This document shows, one piece after another, positions 42,481-50,453 of a stretch of DNA of 64,000 nt. Below the pieces are notes generated by a model. The model saw only the letters and a list, made by a program, of their open reading frames with translations, was not told where the DNA came from and did not search any database. The DNA is taken from contig CAZIGH010000029.1 of NCBI GenBank assembly GCA_964538625.1, positions 1-64,000 on the forward strand, written 5' to 3'. Numbering within the stretch: the first letter of the stretch is position 1; each line of letters begins with the position of its first letter. Made by a program: the position numbers and the translations under genes. Source of the stretch: JAEUHM01 sp964538625. Lineage in GTDB: Bacteria; Verrucomicrobiota; Verrucomicrobiia; Verrucomicrobiales; Verrucomicrobiaceae.

Positions 42481-43602
42481 TCACTCGTCTTCGTCCTCCA
42501 TGCCGCCCTGGATGTGGGCGCCGATGAGTTTTGAGAAGTCTTCACCGTCCACCTCGTCGTCATCCGCAAAGGTGGTGCTGCGAGCGAGGAGGGAGATGCC
42601 GCCTGGGTTGGGGTCGAGCAGTGAGGCGTCGAACTTCATGCCGAGAGAGAGGCCCAGTTCGGCGAGCTTCTCTTTGATTTCGGTGAGGGACTTCTTGCCG
42701 AAGTTGCGGTAGCGCAGCATTTCGGCTTCGGTCTTCATGGCCAGCTGGCCGACGGTGGTGATGTTGGCGTTGTTGAGGCAGTTGGCCGCACGCACGGAGA
42801 GTTCGATCTCGTTGACGCTCATGTTGAGCAGCTTGCGGAGCTCGCTGTTCTCTTCGGACTGGGCTTCAGGGGCAGCCTCGAACTCGATTTGGCTGTCGTC
42901 GTAGTTGACGAACACGTCGAGGTGCTTGCGGAGGATGGCGGAGGCTTGGGTGAGGGCGTCACTGGGGTTGATGCGTCCATCAGTCCAGATGTCGAGGATG
43001 AGCTTGTCGTAATCTGTATTCTGGCCCACGCGTGTGGCTTCTACGCCATACTTCACGCGGGTGACCGGGGAGAAGATGGAGTCGATGGGAAGGACGCCGA
43101 TTGGGGTGTCCGGACGCTTGTTTTCTTCCCAGGTGGCGAAGCCGCGACCGACGCGCACTTCGAACTCAGCCTCAAACTTGGTTTTGCGGTCCAGGTGGCA
43201 GATGACGAGGTCTTTGTTGATGACGGAGTAGCGGTGATCTTCCTTGATGTCACCGGCAGTCACATCGCCCTCCTTGTCCACGGAGATGGAGAGGATGGCG
43301 GGTTCCTTGTTGTCGTTGGTGTGGGAGAACTTGACCTTTTTGAGGTTCAGGATGATTTGGACCACGTCTTCGAGCACGCCGGGCAAGGTGGAGAACTCAT
43401 GCTCCGCGCCACGAATCTTGACGGAGGTGATGGCTGCGCCTTCCAGTGAGGAGAGCAGGACGCGGCGAAGCGAGTTCCCAAGGGTATGACCATAACCGCG
43501 GTCAAAGGGTTCTGCGACAAACTGCGCGTAGGTTTCGGTGGCGGTAGCCTCGTTGCGAACGAGGCGGTTTGGCATTTCGAAGCGTGCTAGACGTACTGAC
43601 AT
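42481..43602 (-). CDS. rpoA: RNA polymerase alpha subunit
   Basis: Assembles RNA polymerase and contacts activators and UP elements. The N-terminal domain carries GYGHTLGNSLRRVLLSSLEGAAITSVKI (from about residue 36) and the C-terminal domain NEIELSVRAANCLNNANITTVGQLA with YRNFGKKSLTEIKEKL. At 373 residues it is about 45 longer than in E. coli: an acidic tail (DDDEVDGEDF, ending MEDEDE) follows the C-terminal domain. The gene begins its operon here, so rpsM, rpsK and rpsD, its usual upstream neighbours, are elsewhere. No ribosome-binding site is seen before the ATG. Confidence 0.97.
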   Translation of the reverse strand: MSVRLARFEMPNRLVRNEATATETYAQFVAEPFDRGYGHTLGNSLRRVLLSSLEGAAITSVKIRGAEHEFSTLPGVLEDVVQIILNLKKVKFSHTNDNKEPAILSISVDKEGDVTAGDIKEDHRYSVINKDLVICHLDRKTKFEAEFEVRVGRGFATWEENKRPDTPIGVLPIDSIFSPVTRVKYGVEATRVGQNTDYDKLILDIWTDGRINPSDALTQASAILRKHLDVFVNYDDSQIEFEAAPEAQSEENSELRKLLNMSVNEIELSVRAANCLNNANITTVGQLAMKTEAEMLRYRNFGKKSLTEIKEKLAELGLSLGMKFDASLLDPNPGGISLLARSTTFADDDEVDGEDFSKLIGAHIQGGMEDEDE

Positions 43603-43862
43603 GTTTAGTTGGAGGTGACCGGGTTACCTTTGGGGCGAGCACCCAATGCCGGCTGAAAACCGGATCAGGCCCAAAGACCAACGGCGAATGGACAGACTCG
43701 CGAGGGGTGGGGATTAAACGCGACCTTGCGGGGCTTGCAACCGGAAACTGGAGAAGTTTCGGGCGGAAAGTTGGGCTCGCTCACGGGACGAGGCGTGGTC
43801 GTTTTTTGATCAGCCGGGTCCTGAATGTTGACAGTTTCCGGGCATTTTTGAAAACTCGCCGA
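43603..43862. promoter_or_regulatory. 260-bp divergent control region between rpoA and the thioredoxin-like gene
   Basis: Largest gap in the window. It has no gene. On the plus strand, TTGACA (43828-43833), a 17-bp spacer and AAAACT (43851-43856) lie 6 bases before the thioredoxin-like start; the -10 is weak. On the rpoA side, an imperfect palindrome GGTGACC/GGTTACC (about 43613-43627) and a CCGG...CCGG hairpin (about 43649-43663) lie in the leader; these may control rpoA but I cannot show it. Confidence 0.4.
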
Positions 43863-45170
43863 ATGAAATCCTCAGCTTTGGTTTTTGGAATGCTTTTTGC
43901 CGCCATCGTTGCCCATGCCGAAGCTGTAAAGGACAGGGAGGGTGCAGTGCGGGCGGATAAGGCGAAGATGGAGAACGATGCACGGTGGATCTACGAGGAC
44001 GTGGAGAGGGGCTTCGCGGAGGCGAGACGGACTGGCAAGCCGCTGCTGGTGGTGCTGCGTTGTGTGCCCTGCAAGTCCTGCATGGGCATGGACGCGGCAG
44101 TGCTCAGCGACGAGGCGCTGGGGCGAGTGCTGGATGAGTTCGTTTGTGTGCGGTTGATCAATGCGAACAGCCTGGACCTGAACCTCTTTGAAATGGAAAC
44201 CGATCTGTCCCTCTCCGCCATGGCTTTCAATGCGGACCGGACTATTTACGCCAGGTTTGGAAGCTGGCAGCACCAGCGGGACCCGCTGCTCTCTGACCTG
44301 AGGGGATTTACTGCCACTCTTGAAAAAGTGCTGGAGGCTCACAAGGGTTATCCAGGGAACGCGGCCTTCCTGAAGGGCAAGCAGCCCGAGCCTGGACCGT
44401 TCCGCTCTCCAGTTGAGATTCCGGCTCTGGCAGAGAAATACAAAACGGTGCTGGACTGGGAGGGCAAGGTGGTAGGTAGCTGCATTCATTGCCACATGAT
44501 CGGTGACGCGCACAGGACATGGTATCGGAGTCTGAAGCAGCCGGTGCCGGACGAGTGGATCTTCCCATATCCCGGGCCGGAAACGCTTGGTCTTACTCTG
44601 GGTGAGGATGGGGTGAGTGTGACGCGCGTGGAGGCGCAGTCACCTGCTGCGGCTGCTGGGCTGGTGCCGGGAGATGAGTTGATCAAGGCGGCGGGACAAG
44701 CTCTGTTTTCTGTGGCCGATCTTGCATGGGTGCTCCACAAGACAGCCAATGTGGCGGGCACCTTGGTTTTGGAGTCGCAAAAGGGTGCTCATACCGTGCA
44801 ACTGCCGGCGGCGTGGAAGGAGCAGGCCTCAGCGGCGCAGCGTGTGGGTGTGTGGTCCATGCGGGGAATGGCGCTGGGAGGGCTCGTCCTGGTGGACCTG
44901 ACGGATGAAGAGAGGCGGGAACGAGGGCTTCCGTCCACTGGCATGGCGCTTTTGGTCAAGGGTGTGGGTCAGTATGGGATGCATGGCACTGCCAAGAAGG
45001 TTGGCTTCCAAAAGGATGATCTGGTAGTGGGCCTCGATGGCATGGACAGCCGTTTGAGTGAGGCCAAGGTGCTGGCTCATCTGCTGAGGAACCGGATGCC
45101 GGGCGAAAGGGTGGCCGTGAATCTTCGCCGCGGTGAGCGCTCCCTGACCCTGGAGCTTCCGATGCAGTGA
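43863..45170 (+). CDS. Exported thioredoxin-like/CxxCH/PDZ protein
   Basis: A 435-residue periplasmic protein with a signal peptide (MKSSALVFGMLFAAIVAHA). Domain order: a thioredoxin-like domain (about 35-170) whose active-site region reads CVPCKSC (67-73); a single CIHCH haem c-type motif (207-211); and two PDZ-like domains (about 235-310 and 345-430, with VEAQSPAAAAGLVPGDELIKA and VGFQKDDLVVGLDG). CxxCH suggests covalent haem, but it could instead be a metal or disulfide site. The combination suggests a redox-linked scaffold or chaperone in the periplasm. The longer frame from 43569 is rejected, because the ATG at 43863 gives the signal peptide. Confidence 0.75.
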   Translation: MKSSALVFGMLFAAIVAHAEAVKDREGAVRADKAKMENDARWIYEDVERGFAEARRTGKPLLVVLRCVPCKSCMGMDAAVLSDEALGRVLDEFVCVRLINANSLDLNLFEMETDLSLSAMAFNADRTIYARFGSWQHQRDPLLSDLRGFTATLEKVLEAHKGYPGNAAFLKGKQPEPGPFRSPVEIPALAEKYKTVLDWEGKVVGSCIHCHMIGDAHRTWYRSLKQPVPDEWIFPYPGPETLGLTLGEDGVSVTRVEAQSPAAAAGLVPGDELIKAAGQALFSVADLAWVLHKTANVAGTLVLESQKGAHTVQLPAAWKEQASAAQRVGVWSMRGMALGGLVLVDLTDEERRERGLPSTGMALLVKGVGQYGMHGTAKKVGFQKDDLVVGLDGMDSRLSEAKVLAHLLRNRMPGERVAVNLRRGERSLTLELPMQ

Positions 45171-45202
45171 GTCAGTGAAGTCTTGGGGGGGCTGCGCTTG
45201 TG

Positions 45203-46549
45203 TTAAGGGGTGTAGCTATAGCGGTAGAACATCTTGTTGGTCAGGGGCACCGTTTGAGACAGCAGGCCATTGGCATCTGCGGTGACGCTGGCGACGATGG
45301 TCCAGTCCGAGAGGTCTTCCGAACGCTCAAGTTGATAGGTCAGACCGGGGGCGGCTTTGTTGACGATGGTGATGGTGCCGCTGTTGGCGCTGACGGAGTT
45401 CGAGGCGGAAGCGGGAAACAGGATCACTTCCAGTTTCCCGTCTGGGGTGAATGGGTCAGACCATTTGCTGTCGGTATAGACGCTTGAACCTGTGAGCGTA
45501 CGGAGGAAGGCGGCGAGATCACCGCGCTGCTGGGGAGTGAGGGCGAGGGTCTGCACATTGCCACCTGGGCGGCGCAGCCGGGGATCAAGATTAGCGTTGT
45601 CACCAGGGATGGCTGCGTAGTGGTTGATGACCTGAGCCAGCGTGGTGAAGATGCCGTTGTGCATCATGGGTCCATTGGTGCTTCCGTCCGGGGCGGTGAG
45701 ATCCCGCAGTGTCGGGGACCGGGTGTTGGTGAGGTCCGTGCCGCCACCAATGGCACCGATGACACCATTGTTCAGGCTATTGGGGTCAATGTCAAACTCG
45801 GGCGGCCGGTGGCACGCCGCACAGCCAGCGCCGCCCTGATTGGGTGGATTGAGGAAGAGGAGCTTGCCGTTGTTTTCCTGCGTGGTGAAGTTTGGGAAGG
45901 GCTGGTTGTCCGCAGTGGTGGAGCGGCCCGTGTCATACTTGGAATCGAAAGACTGAATGCTTCTGACGAACTGCGCCAGCGCCCGCTGCACACGGGTTTC
46001 GGTGATGGTGGCGTCACCGAAAACCAACGCGAACAGGATGCGGTATTCGTTGATGGCGGAGAGTCGTGTGACGAGATCAGAGAAGGCAGGGTCGCCTTCC
46101 GTGCCACTGAAGCCCATCTCCACATGGTCCTGAATGGGCCGCGTGGTTTGGTTCTCCAGGCTGGTGGCGCGTTCGTCCCAGAAGAATCTGGCCTCAGTGC
46201 CGAAGCGGGCGTTCACCAGCCGCATGGAGTGTCTGCCAGTGGTGCCCGCTACTCCGGTGCTCGCTGTGGAGGTGTCCCCGAAGGCGTGTTGCTGCTTGTG
46301 GCAGGATGCGCATGAGATGGTGCTGTTTCTGGACAGACGTTTGTCATAGAACAGTACCCTGCCGAGTGTGGCACCTGCGTTGGTGATCTGGTTGTTGGGT
46401 GGTGTGTTGTTACGGGTGATGTAGGCGGGGCGTGTTTGGTTGGCGTAGTTGGCCAGCGAGGTGAGGTCCAGTTGACCCACCTGAGCGAACGCGGCATGGG
46501 CAGCGGCAAGTACGAACCCTGCGAAAACGAGTGCGAAGCGAAGTGTCAT
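45203..46549 (-). CDS. Di-haem cytochrome c peroxidase family protein
   Basis: A 448-residue periplasmic protein of the CcpA/MauG family. After a signal peptide (MTLRFALVFAGFVLAAAHAAFA) it carries two haem c motifs: CASCH (80-84) and CAACH (243-247), each domain with the family pattern (LGRVLFYDKRLSRNSTISCASCH; NNGKLLFLNPPNQGGAGCAACH). It would reduce hydrogen peroxide or oxidise a protein substrate. The last 80 residues (LTYQLERSEDLSDW) form an extra beta module common at the C-terminus of exported verrucomicrobial proteins. It converges with the thioredoxin-like gene. Confidence 0.88.
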   Translation of the reverse strand: MTLRFALVFAGFVLAAAHAAFAQVGQLDLTSLANYANQTRPAYITRNNTPPNNQITNAGATLGRVLFYDKRLSRNSTISCASCHKQQHAFGDTSTASTGVAGTTGRHSMRLVNARFGTEARFFWDERATSLENQTTRPIQDHVEMGFSGTEGDPAFSDLVTRLSAINEYRILFALVFGDATITETRVQRALAQFVRSIQSFDSKYDTGRSTTADNQPFPNFTTQENNGKLLFLNPPNQGGAGCAACHRPPEFDIDPNSLNNGVIGAIGGGTDLTNTRSPTLRDLTAPDGSTNGPMMHNGIFTTLAQVINHYAAIPGDNANLDPRLRRPGGNVQTLALTPQQRGDLAAFLRTLTGSSVYTDSKWSDPFTPDGKLEVILFPASASNSVSANSGTITIVNKAAPGLTYQLERSEDLSDWTIVASVTADANGLLSQTVPLTNKMFYRYSYTP

Positions 46550-46555
46550 GAAGCG

Positions 46556-46585
46556 ATAAAACTGCGCACATTTTTGCTTTGGGAA
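46556..46585 (-). promoter_or_regulatory. Candidate promoter of the di-haem peroxidase gene
   Basis: Minus strand: TTCCCA (46580-46585), an 18-bp spacer and TTTTAT (46556-46561), 6 bases before the ATG. Weak individually, but the distance to the start codon fits the pattern of other genes here. Confidence 0.3.
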
Positions 46586-46659
46586 CCTGCCTGCCAATCA
46601 CCTTTACCTTTCCTTCACAATTCTCTATTCGAGCCTGAGTGCAGACCGCCGGGGCCGGT

Positions 46660-48273
46660 TCAAAGGCTTCCAGTCACCCGGCGTCCACCCACGATGGTGG
46701 CCACGGGCCGGATGTCTTTGATCTCGTCCGCCTTAACGGTGAGATAATCCCGGTCGAGGACTAGGAAGTCAGCGAGTTTGCCCGCTTCCAGGCTGCCGAT
46801 CTCGTTCTCCTTGAAGAGCAGCCAGGCATTGGATCTGGTGTGGGCGGTGAGCGCCTGCTCGCGAGTGACAGGCTGCTGTATGGCAACGCGGTCAGGGAAT
46901 ATTTTCCCGGTCGCAGCCCACCAGAGTGTGGTGAAGGGGTTGATGGGTGCTACCACGCCGCCATCGCTTCCCAGACCCCAGATGATGCCGCTGTCCTGGA
47001 TGGCCCGCAGTGGTGGTGAGTCGCCATCTCGTCCGGGCGGTTTGGCTGTTTTGTTATGAACCGCGAGGGTGAGGCCGAGCTGTTTCGCCCGGGCGATGCT
47101 CGCCGGGGAGATGTTGTCACAGTGTGCCAGAGTCCAGCGGGCTATGCTGCCCTGTGCCGCCACGCGCTCAAAAATGTCCATGTAAGCAGAGATGGTGCTG
47201 TCCTGCATGGCGTGGTCATGAATGTGCCATCCGCCCGCCGCTGCGGTGGCAGCTATCTTCTCAAAGGGTGCCAGATCGTCTGCCGAGTAACGCACAAGGC
47301 GCATGGTACTGTCATGAATGGGATTGTAGGTGTGCTCTCCGATGCCGATGAGACCACTCCAGTGGTCGTTGAGATGGGGTTTGGACCGCTGGATCAGAGC
47401 CACCGCAGCGTCTGCTTGTGCCGGGTCGTATGCGCTGTAGCGAAGTGTGTGAAAGACGCGCAGGGTGCCTCGGTTCTCTGCGGCTAGCTTGGCGCAGAGT
47501 TCGATTGGGCCGTCCGTATCTCTGCCCACATCGTACACGGTGGTAAGACCCATGGCATTCAGCACGGAGCTGAATGCGGCAATGTTGTCCAATGCCTCTA
47601 CCTCGCCGGGCTGGATGAGAAAGCGGTCCACGGCTGCGTTAATCATTCCGCGGGCACCAGAGTCTCCACCACCACCGCCGCCACTCTTTCTCATGCCACC
47701 TTTTCCCCTGCTGCTGCGGTCACTGCCGCCCTGGGTTCCTGCGTTTGCCAGCGCCTCATCAGCAAGACGGTTTGTGTAGGCCGCCATGTAGCTCTTCTGC
47801 ACTAGCACGGGATTTTGTGGTGCTGCTTCATCCAGCTCCTCTCGAGTAAACCCACCTGGCTTGTCTGAAAACTGGTCCTCACTCCAGCCGCCGAGCACAA
47901 ACACCCACTGTCCAGGAGCGGAGGAGCGCGCTTTTTGCGCGATGATCTCCAGCGCACGTCCTCTACTGGTGACACCGTCTATGCGCGTCTGCTGACGCCA
48001 CCGCAGGGCATCTCTGAGGAAGTGCAAATGATTGTCGATGAGGCCCGGAATGACCGTGCGGCCCTGCAGGTCCACGAACTGCGTAGCGGGTCCTGAGAGC
48101 GGCTTGAGTGCGGGAAGATTCTCCGCAGCCAGGATGCGGTCTCCTTTGACCGCCAAGGCATCCACAACGCGGAACTCAGCATCAACGGTGAGGATTTTTC
48201 CGTTGTGGTAGATGCAGTCAGCCGTTTGTCCGTGGACAGCCGCTGCGAGGATGAGAAGGGCAAGTGCTTTCAT
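46660..48273 (-). CDS. Exported metal-dependent amidohydrolase (YtcJ-like)
   Basis: A 537-residue amidohydrolase-superfamily enzyme with a signal peptide (MKALALLILAAAVHG). It has the N-terminal beta-sandwich (ADCIYHNGKILTVDAEFRVVDALAVKGDRI), PGLIDNHLHF with the metal-binding HxH (near residue 75), GWHIHDHAMQDST and WTLAHCDN with further His ligands, and GSDGGVVAPINPF near the end. This is the YtcJ/AepA branch with broad amide or carbamate hydrolases. An insert around residues 180-205 is Gly/Ser/Arg-rich (GGGGGGDSG) and probably a flexible loop. It diverges from the response regulator gene. Confidence 0.85.
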   Translation of the reverse strand: MKALALLILAAAVHGQTADCIYHNGKILTVDAEFRVVDALAVKGDRILAAENLPALKPLSGPATQFVDLQGRTVIPGLIDNHLHFLRDALRWRQQTRIDGVTSRGRALEIIAQKARSSAPGQWVFVLGGWSEDQFSDKPGGFTREELDEAAPQNPVLVQKSYMAAYTNRLADEALANAGTQGGSDRSSRGKGGMRKSGGGGGGDSGARGMINAAVDRFLIQPGEVEALDNIAAFSSVLNAMGLTTVYDVGRDTDGPIELCAKLAAENRGTLRVFHTLRYSAYDPAQADAAVALIQRSKPHLNDHWSGLIGIGEHTYNPIHDSTMRLVRYSADDLAPFEKIAATAAAGGWHIHDHAMQDSTISAYMDIFERVAAQGSIARWTLAHCDNISPASIARAKQLGLTLAVHNKTAKPPGRDGDSPPLRAIQDSGIIWGLGSDGGVVAPINPFTTLWWAATGKIFPDRVAIQQPVTREQALTAHTRSNAWLLFKENEIGSLEAGKLADFLVLDRDYLTVKADEIKDIRPVATIVGGRRVTGSL

Positions 48274-48372
48274 GCGCGGCCACACTCAGACTGCCCACCT
48301 TTCGTCAGCATGACACGGAAGGTGCTTTTTTCGTCATCGTGGCGAAAGGTTTCGTGCTTTAGTACCCACTGC

Positions 48373-49023
48373 ATGCGCCTTCTCATCGTCGAAGACGAAC
48401 CGGATCTGCTGCGAGCTCTGGAGCGCGCACTGCGGGAGGATGGTTACGCAGTGGACACTGCGGGGGATGGTGAGGAAGGCTGCTACAAAGCGCTTGAGCA
48501 CGAGTATGACGCCATCGTTCTGGATTGGATGCTGCCCTTGATGGATGGGCTGACGGTGCTGAAGGCGCTGAGGCAGAAGAAGCAGACTCCCGTACTCATA
48601 CTGACGGCGAGAAGCGCCGTAAGTCGAAGAGTCGAGGGCCTCAACATGGGGGCAGATGACTACTTGGTGAAGCCCTTCGACATCCATGAACTGCGTGCCA
48701 GGCTCCGTGCGCTCATCCGCCGCAGCGCGGGGCAGGGAAAAAATGAAATCGTGGTGGGAAACGTCGTGGTGGACACCTGGAGGAAATCGGTAAGCCTTGC
48801 CGGTGAGGACGTGCAGCTTACTGCACGGGAGTATGCTCTGGTGGAGTATCTTGCTCTGCGACGGGGCAAGATGGTGAGCCGCACTGAGTTGTATGAGCAC
48901 TTGTTTGATGAGAATGAAGATTCGCTCTCCAATCTGCTGGATGTGCGGGTGTCTCTTGTGCGCAAGAAGCTCGGTGCGGACTTCATCGTCACTCGGCGTG
49001 GTCAGGGCTACTGCATCCCATGA
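48373..49023 (+). CDS. OmpR-family response regulator
   Basis: A 216-residue two-component regulator. The receiver domain has the acidic pair in VEDEP (7-9), phospho-acceptor Asp51 in VLDWMLP, Thr/Ser in LTAR and Lys100 in YLVKPFD. A winged-helix DNA-binding domain follows (about 120-216, LTAREYALVEYLALRRGKMVSRTELYEHLF). The start at 48373 is the receiver's true N-terminus. Its stop overlaps the histidine kinase start by 4 bp. The pair is like CusR/CopR-type systems in size, but nothing here shows what it senses. Confidence 0.92.
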   Translation: MRLLIVEDEPDLLRALERALREDGYAVDTAGDGEEGCYKALEHEYDAIVLDWMLPLMDGLTVLKALRQKKQTPVLILTARSAVSRRVEGLNMGADDYLVKPFDIHELRARLRALIRRSAGQGKNEIVVGNVVVDTWRKSVSLAGEDVQLTAREYALVEYLALRRGKMVSRTELYEHLFDENEDSLSNLLDVRVSLVRKKLGADFIVTRRGQGYCIP

Positions 49024-50408
49024 GTCTTCGCACCCACATTCTTACGTGGCACGGGCTGCTGCTGACCTGTGTGCTCGCTGCTTTTGGCATCACGGCCCAC
49101 AGACTGCACTGGGACGGCGAGCTTGACCGAGTGGATCATGGCCTGGATGAACCGCTGGCCCTGCTACACCGTTCTCTTCACGGTCAGAGCGGAAGGGGCG
49201 GCAGCCCCCCAAGGGATGGTTCATCACCGCCGAAGCGTTTTGAACTGCCTGAGGCACTGGTCCGTTCCTTTGAGGCTCGTGGATTGCAATACGGGGTGTG
49301 GAATCGAAGCGGGACGCTGCTGGCGCGCTCGGATGGCATACCGGGAGACATGGGAATGCCTTCGGTGTCGGGGCAGGCTCCATTTGTCATCCAAAGACGT
49401 CTGAGGGAAGGGCTGCGTGAGGCCTATCTCATCACTCCGCCTGGAGAGTGCTTTCTGGTGGCAGTGAGTGTGAGAGAGGAGCTGGCGGCAGCTACCCGGC
49501 TGGGGTGGTGGTTGCTGGCACTGGGAGCGGGAGTGCTGGTGGCTGGTCTGCTTGTGGATGCTTGGATTCTCCGCAGGGCCATCCGCCCCGTGGAGGAGAT
49601 CATCAGTGCGGCTGAACGCATCACAGCTGGAAACCTGAGTACGCGCATCGAAGCCAAATCCGGTGCAGCTGAGCTGGGGCGGCTCGCAAAGGTATTGAAT
49701 GACGCGTTCAATAGCGTGGAACGCGTGATCACGCAGCAGTCCCGTTTCACCGCAGACGCAGCTCATGAACTGCGTACTCCTGTGAGCATACTCATGGTGG
49801 AGGCTCAAAGTGCTCTGGAAAGGGAGCGGGAAGATGTGCAGTATCGAGAAACTATCTCCACCGTTCTGCGCACGGCACAAAGAATGTCCGGACTCATCGA
49901 GTCTCTGCTGGATCTGGCAATGCTCGATTCCGCTTCCACCACGTCGCGCGAGTCCTGTGATCTCGCTCTGATCAGCCGTGAAGTGGTGAACCAGCACCGC
50001 ACTTGTGCTGCGGCACACCAGATCACGGTCGAGCAAAACCTCTCAGGAGCACCCTGTTCGGGTGATGTTGCAAGGCTGACACAAGTGATCACCAACCTTC
50101 TCATGAATGCCATTCAGCACAACGAACCCGGCGGGCATGTGAAGATTCAGACGGGAATGGATGATGGGGCTGCTCTTTTGCGGGTGGAGAATACGGGTCC
50201 TGGAATACCAGGCGAGGATATGCCTCATGTGTTTGAGCGCTTTTATCGAGCTGACGCCTCACGGAGTCGAAGGACCGGTGGCAGCGGTCTTGGTCTTGCG
50301 ATTTGCAAGTCCATCGCGGACGCGCATGGAGCGGCTCTCACTCTCGGTAGCACTCCAAGTGGCGGGACGTGGGTTTGCTTGCGCCTCCCTGGTTCTTCTG
50401 GCATTTGA
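49020..50408 (+). CDS. Sensor histidine kinase (two-span, HAMP)
   Basis: A 462-residue membrane kinase. Transmembrane helix 1 (about 8-27) and helix 2 (about 160-184) bracket a periplasmic sensor of about 130 residues with no recognised domain. A HAMP domain follows (about 185-238), then the HisKA motif ADAAHELRTPVSI with His249, and the ATPase domain with the N-box NLLMNAIQHNEPGG, GPGIPGEDMPHVFERFYR, and SGLGLAICK. This is the QseC/CusS/CreC layout. It overlaps the response regulator gene by 4 bp. It might sense metals, as the efflux operon lies 10 kb away, but that is guesswork. Confidence 0.92.
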   Translation: MSLRTHILTWHGLLLTCVLAAFGITAHRLHWDGELDRVDHGLDEPLALLHRSLHGQSGRGGSPPRDGSSPPKRFELPEALVRSFEARGLQYGVWNRSGTLLARSDGIPGDMGMPSVSGQAPFVIQRRLREGLREAYLITPPGECFLVAVSVREELAAATRLGWWLLALGAGVLVAGLLVDAWILRRAIRPVEEIISAAERITAGNLSTRIEAKSGAAELGRLAKVLNDAFNSVERVITQQSRFTADAAHELRTPVSILMVEAQSALEREREDVQYRETISTVLRTAQRMSGLIESLLDLAMLDSASTTSRESCDLALISREVVNQHRTCAAAHQITVEQNLSGAPCSGDVARLTQVITNLLMNAIQHNEPGGHVKIQTGMDDGAALLRVENTGPGIPGEDMPHVFERFYRADASRSRRTGGSGLGLAICKSIADAHGAALTLGSTPSGGTWVCLRLPGSSGI

Positions 50409-50453
50409 GTGCATTGCTGCCGACGACGCGGCAGCCAGACTTATCCGTTGCTC

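Noticed and set aside
43569..43862. N-terminal extension of the thioredoxin-like gene
   Set aside because: The upstream 98 codons lack conserved features; the ATG at 43863 gives a clean signal peptide and sits 6 bases after a possible -10 box.
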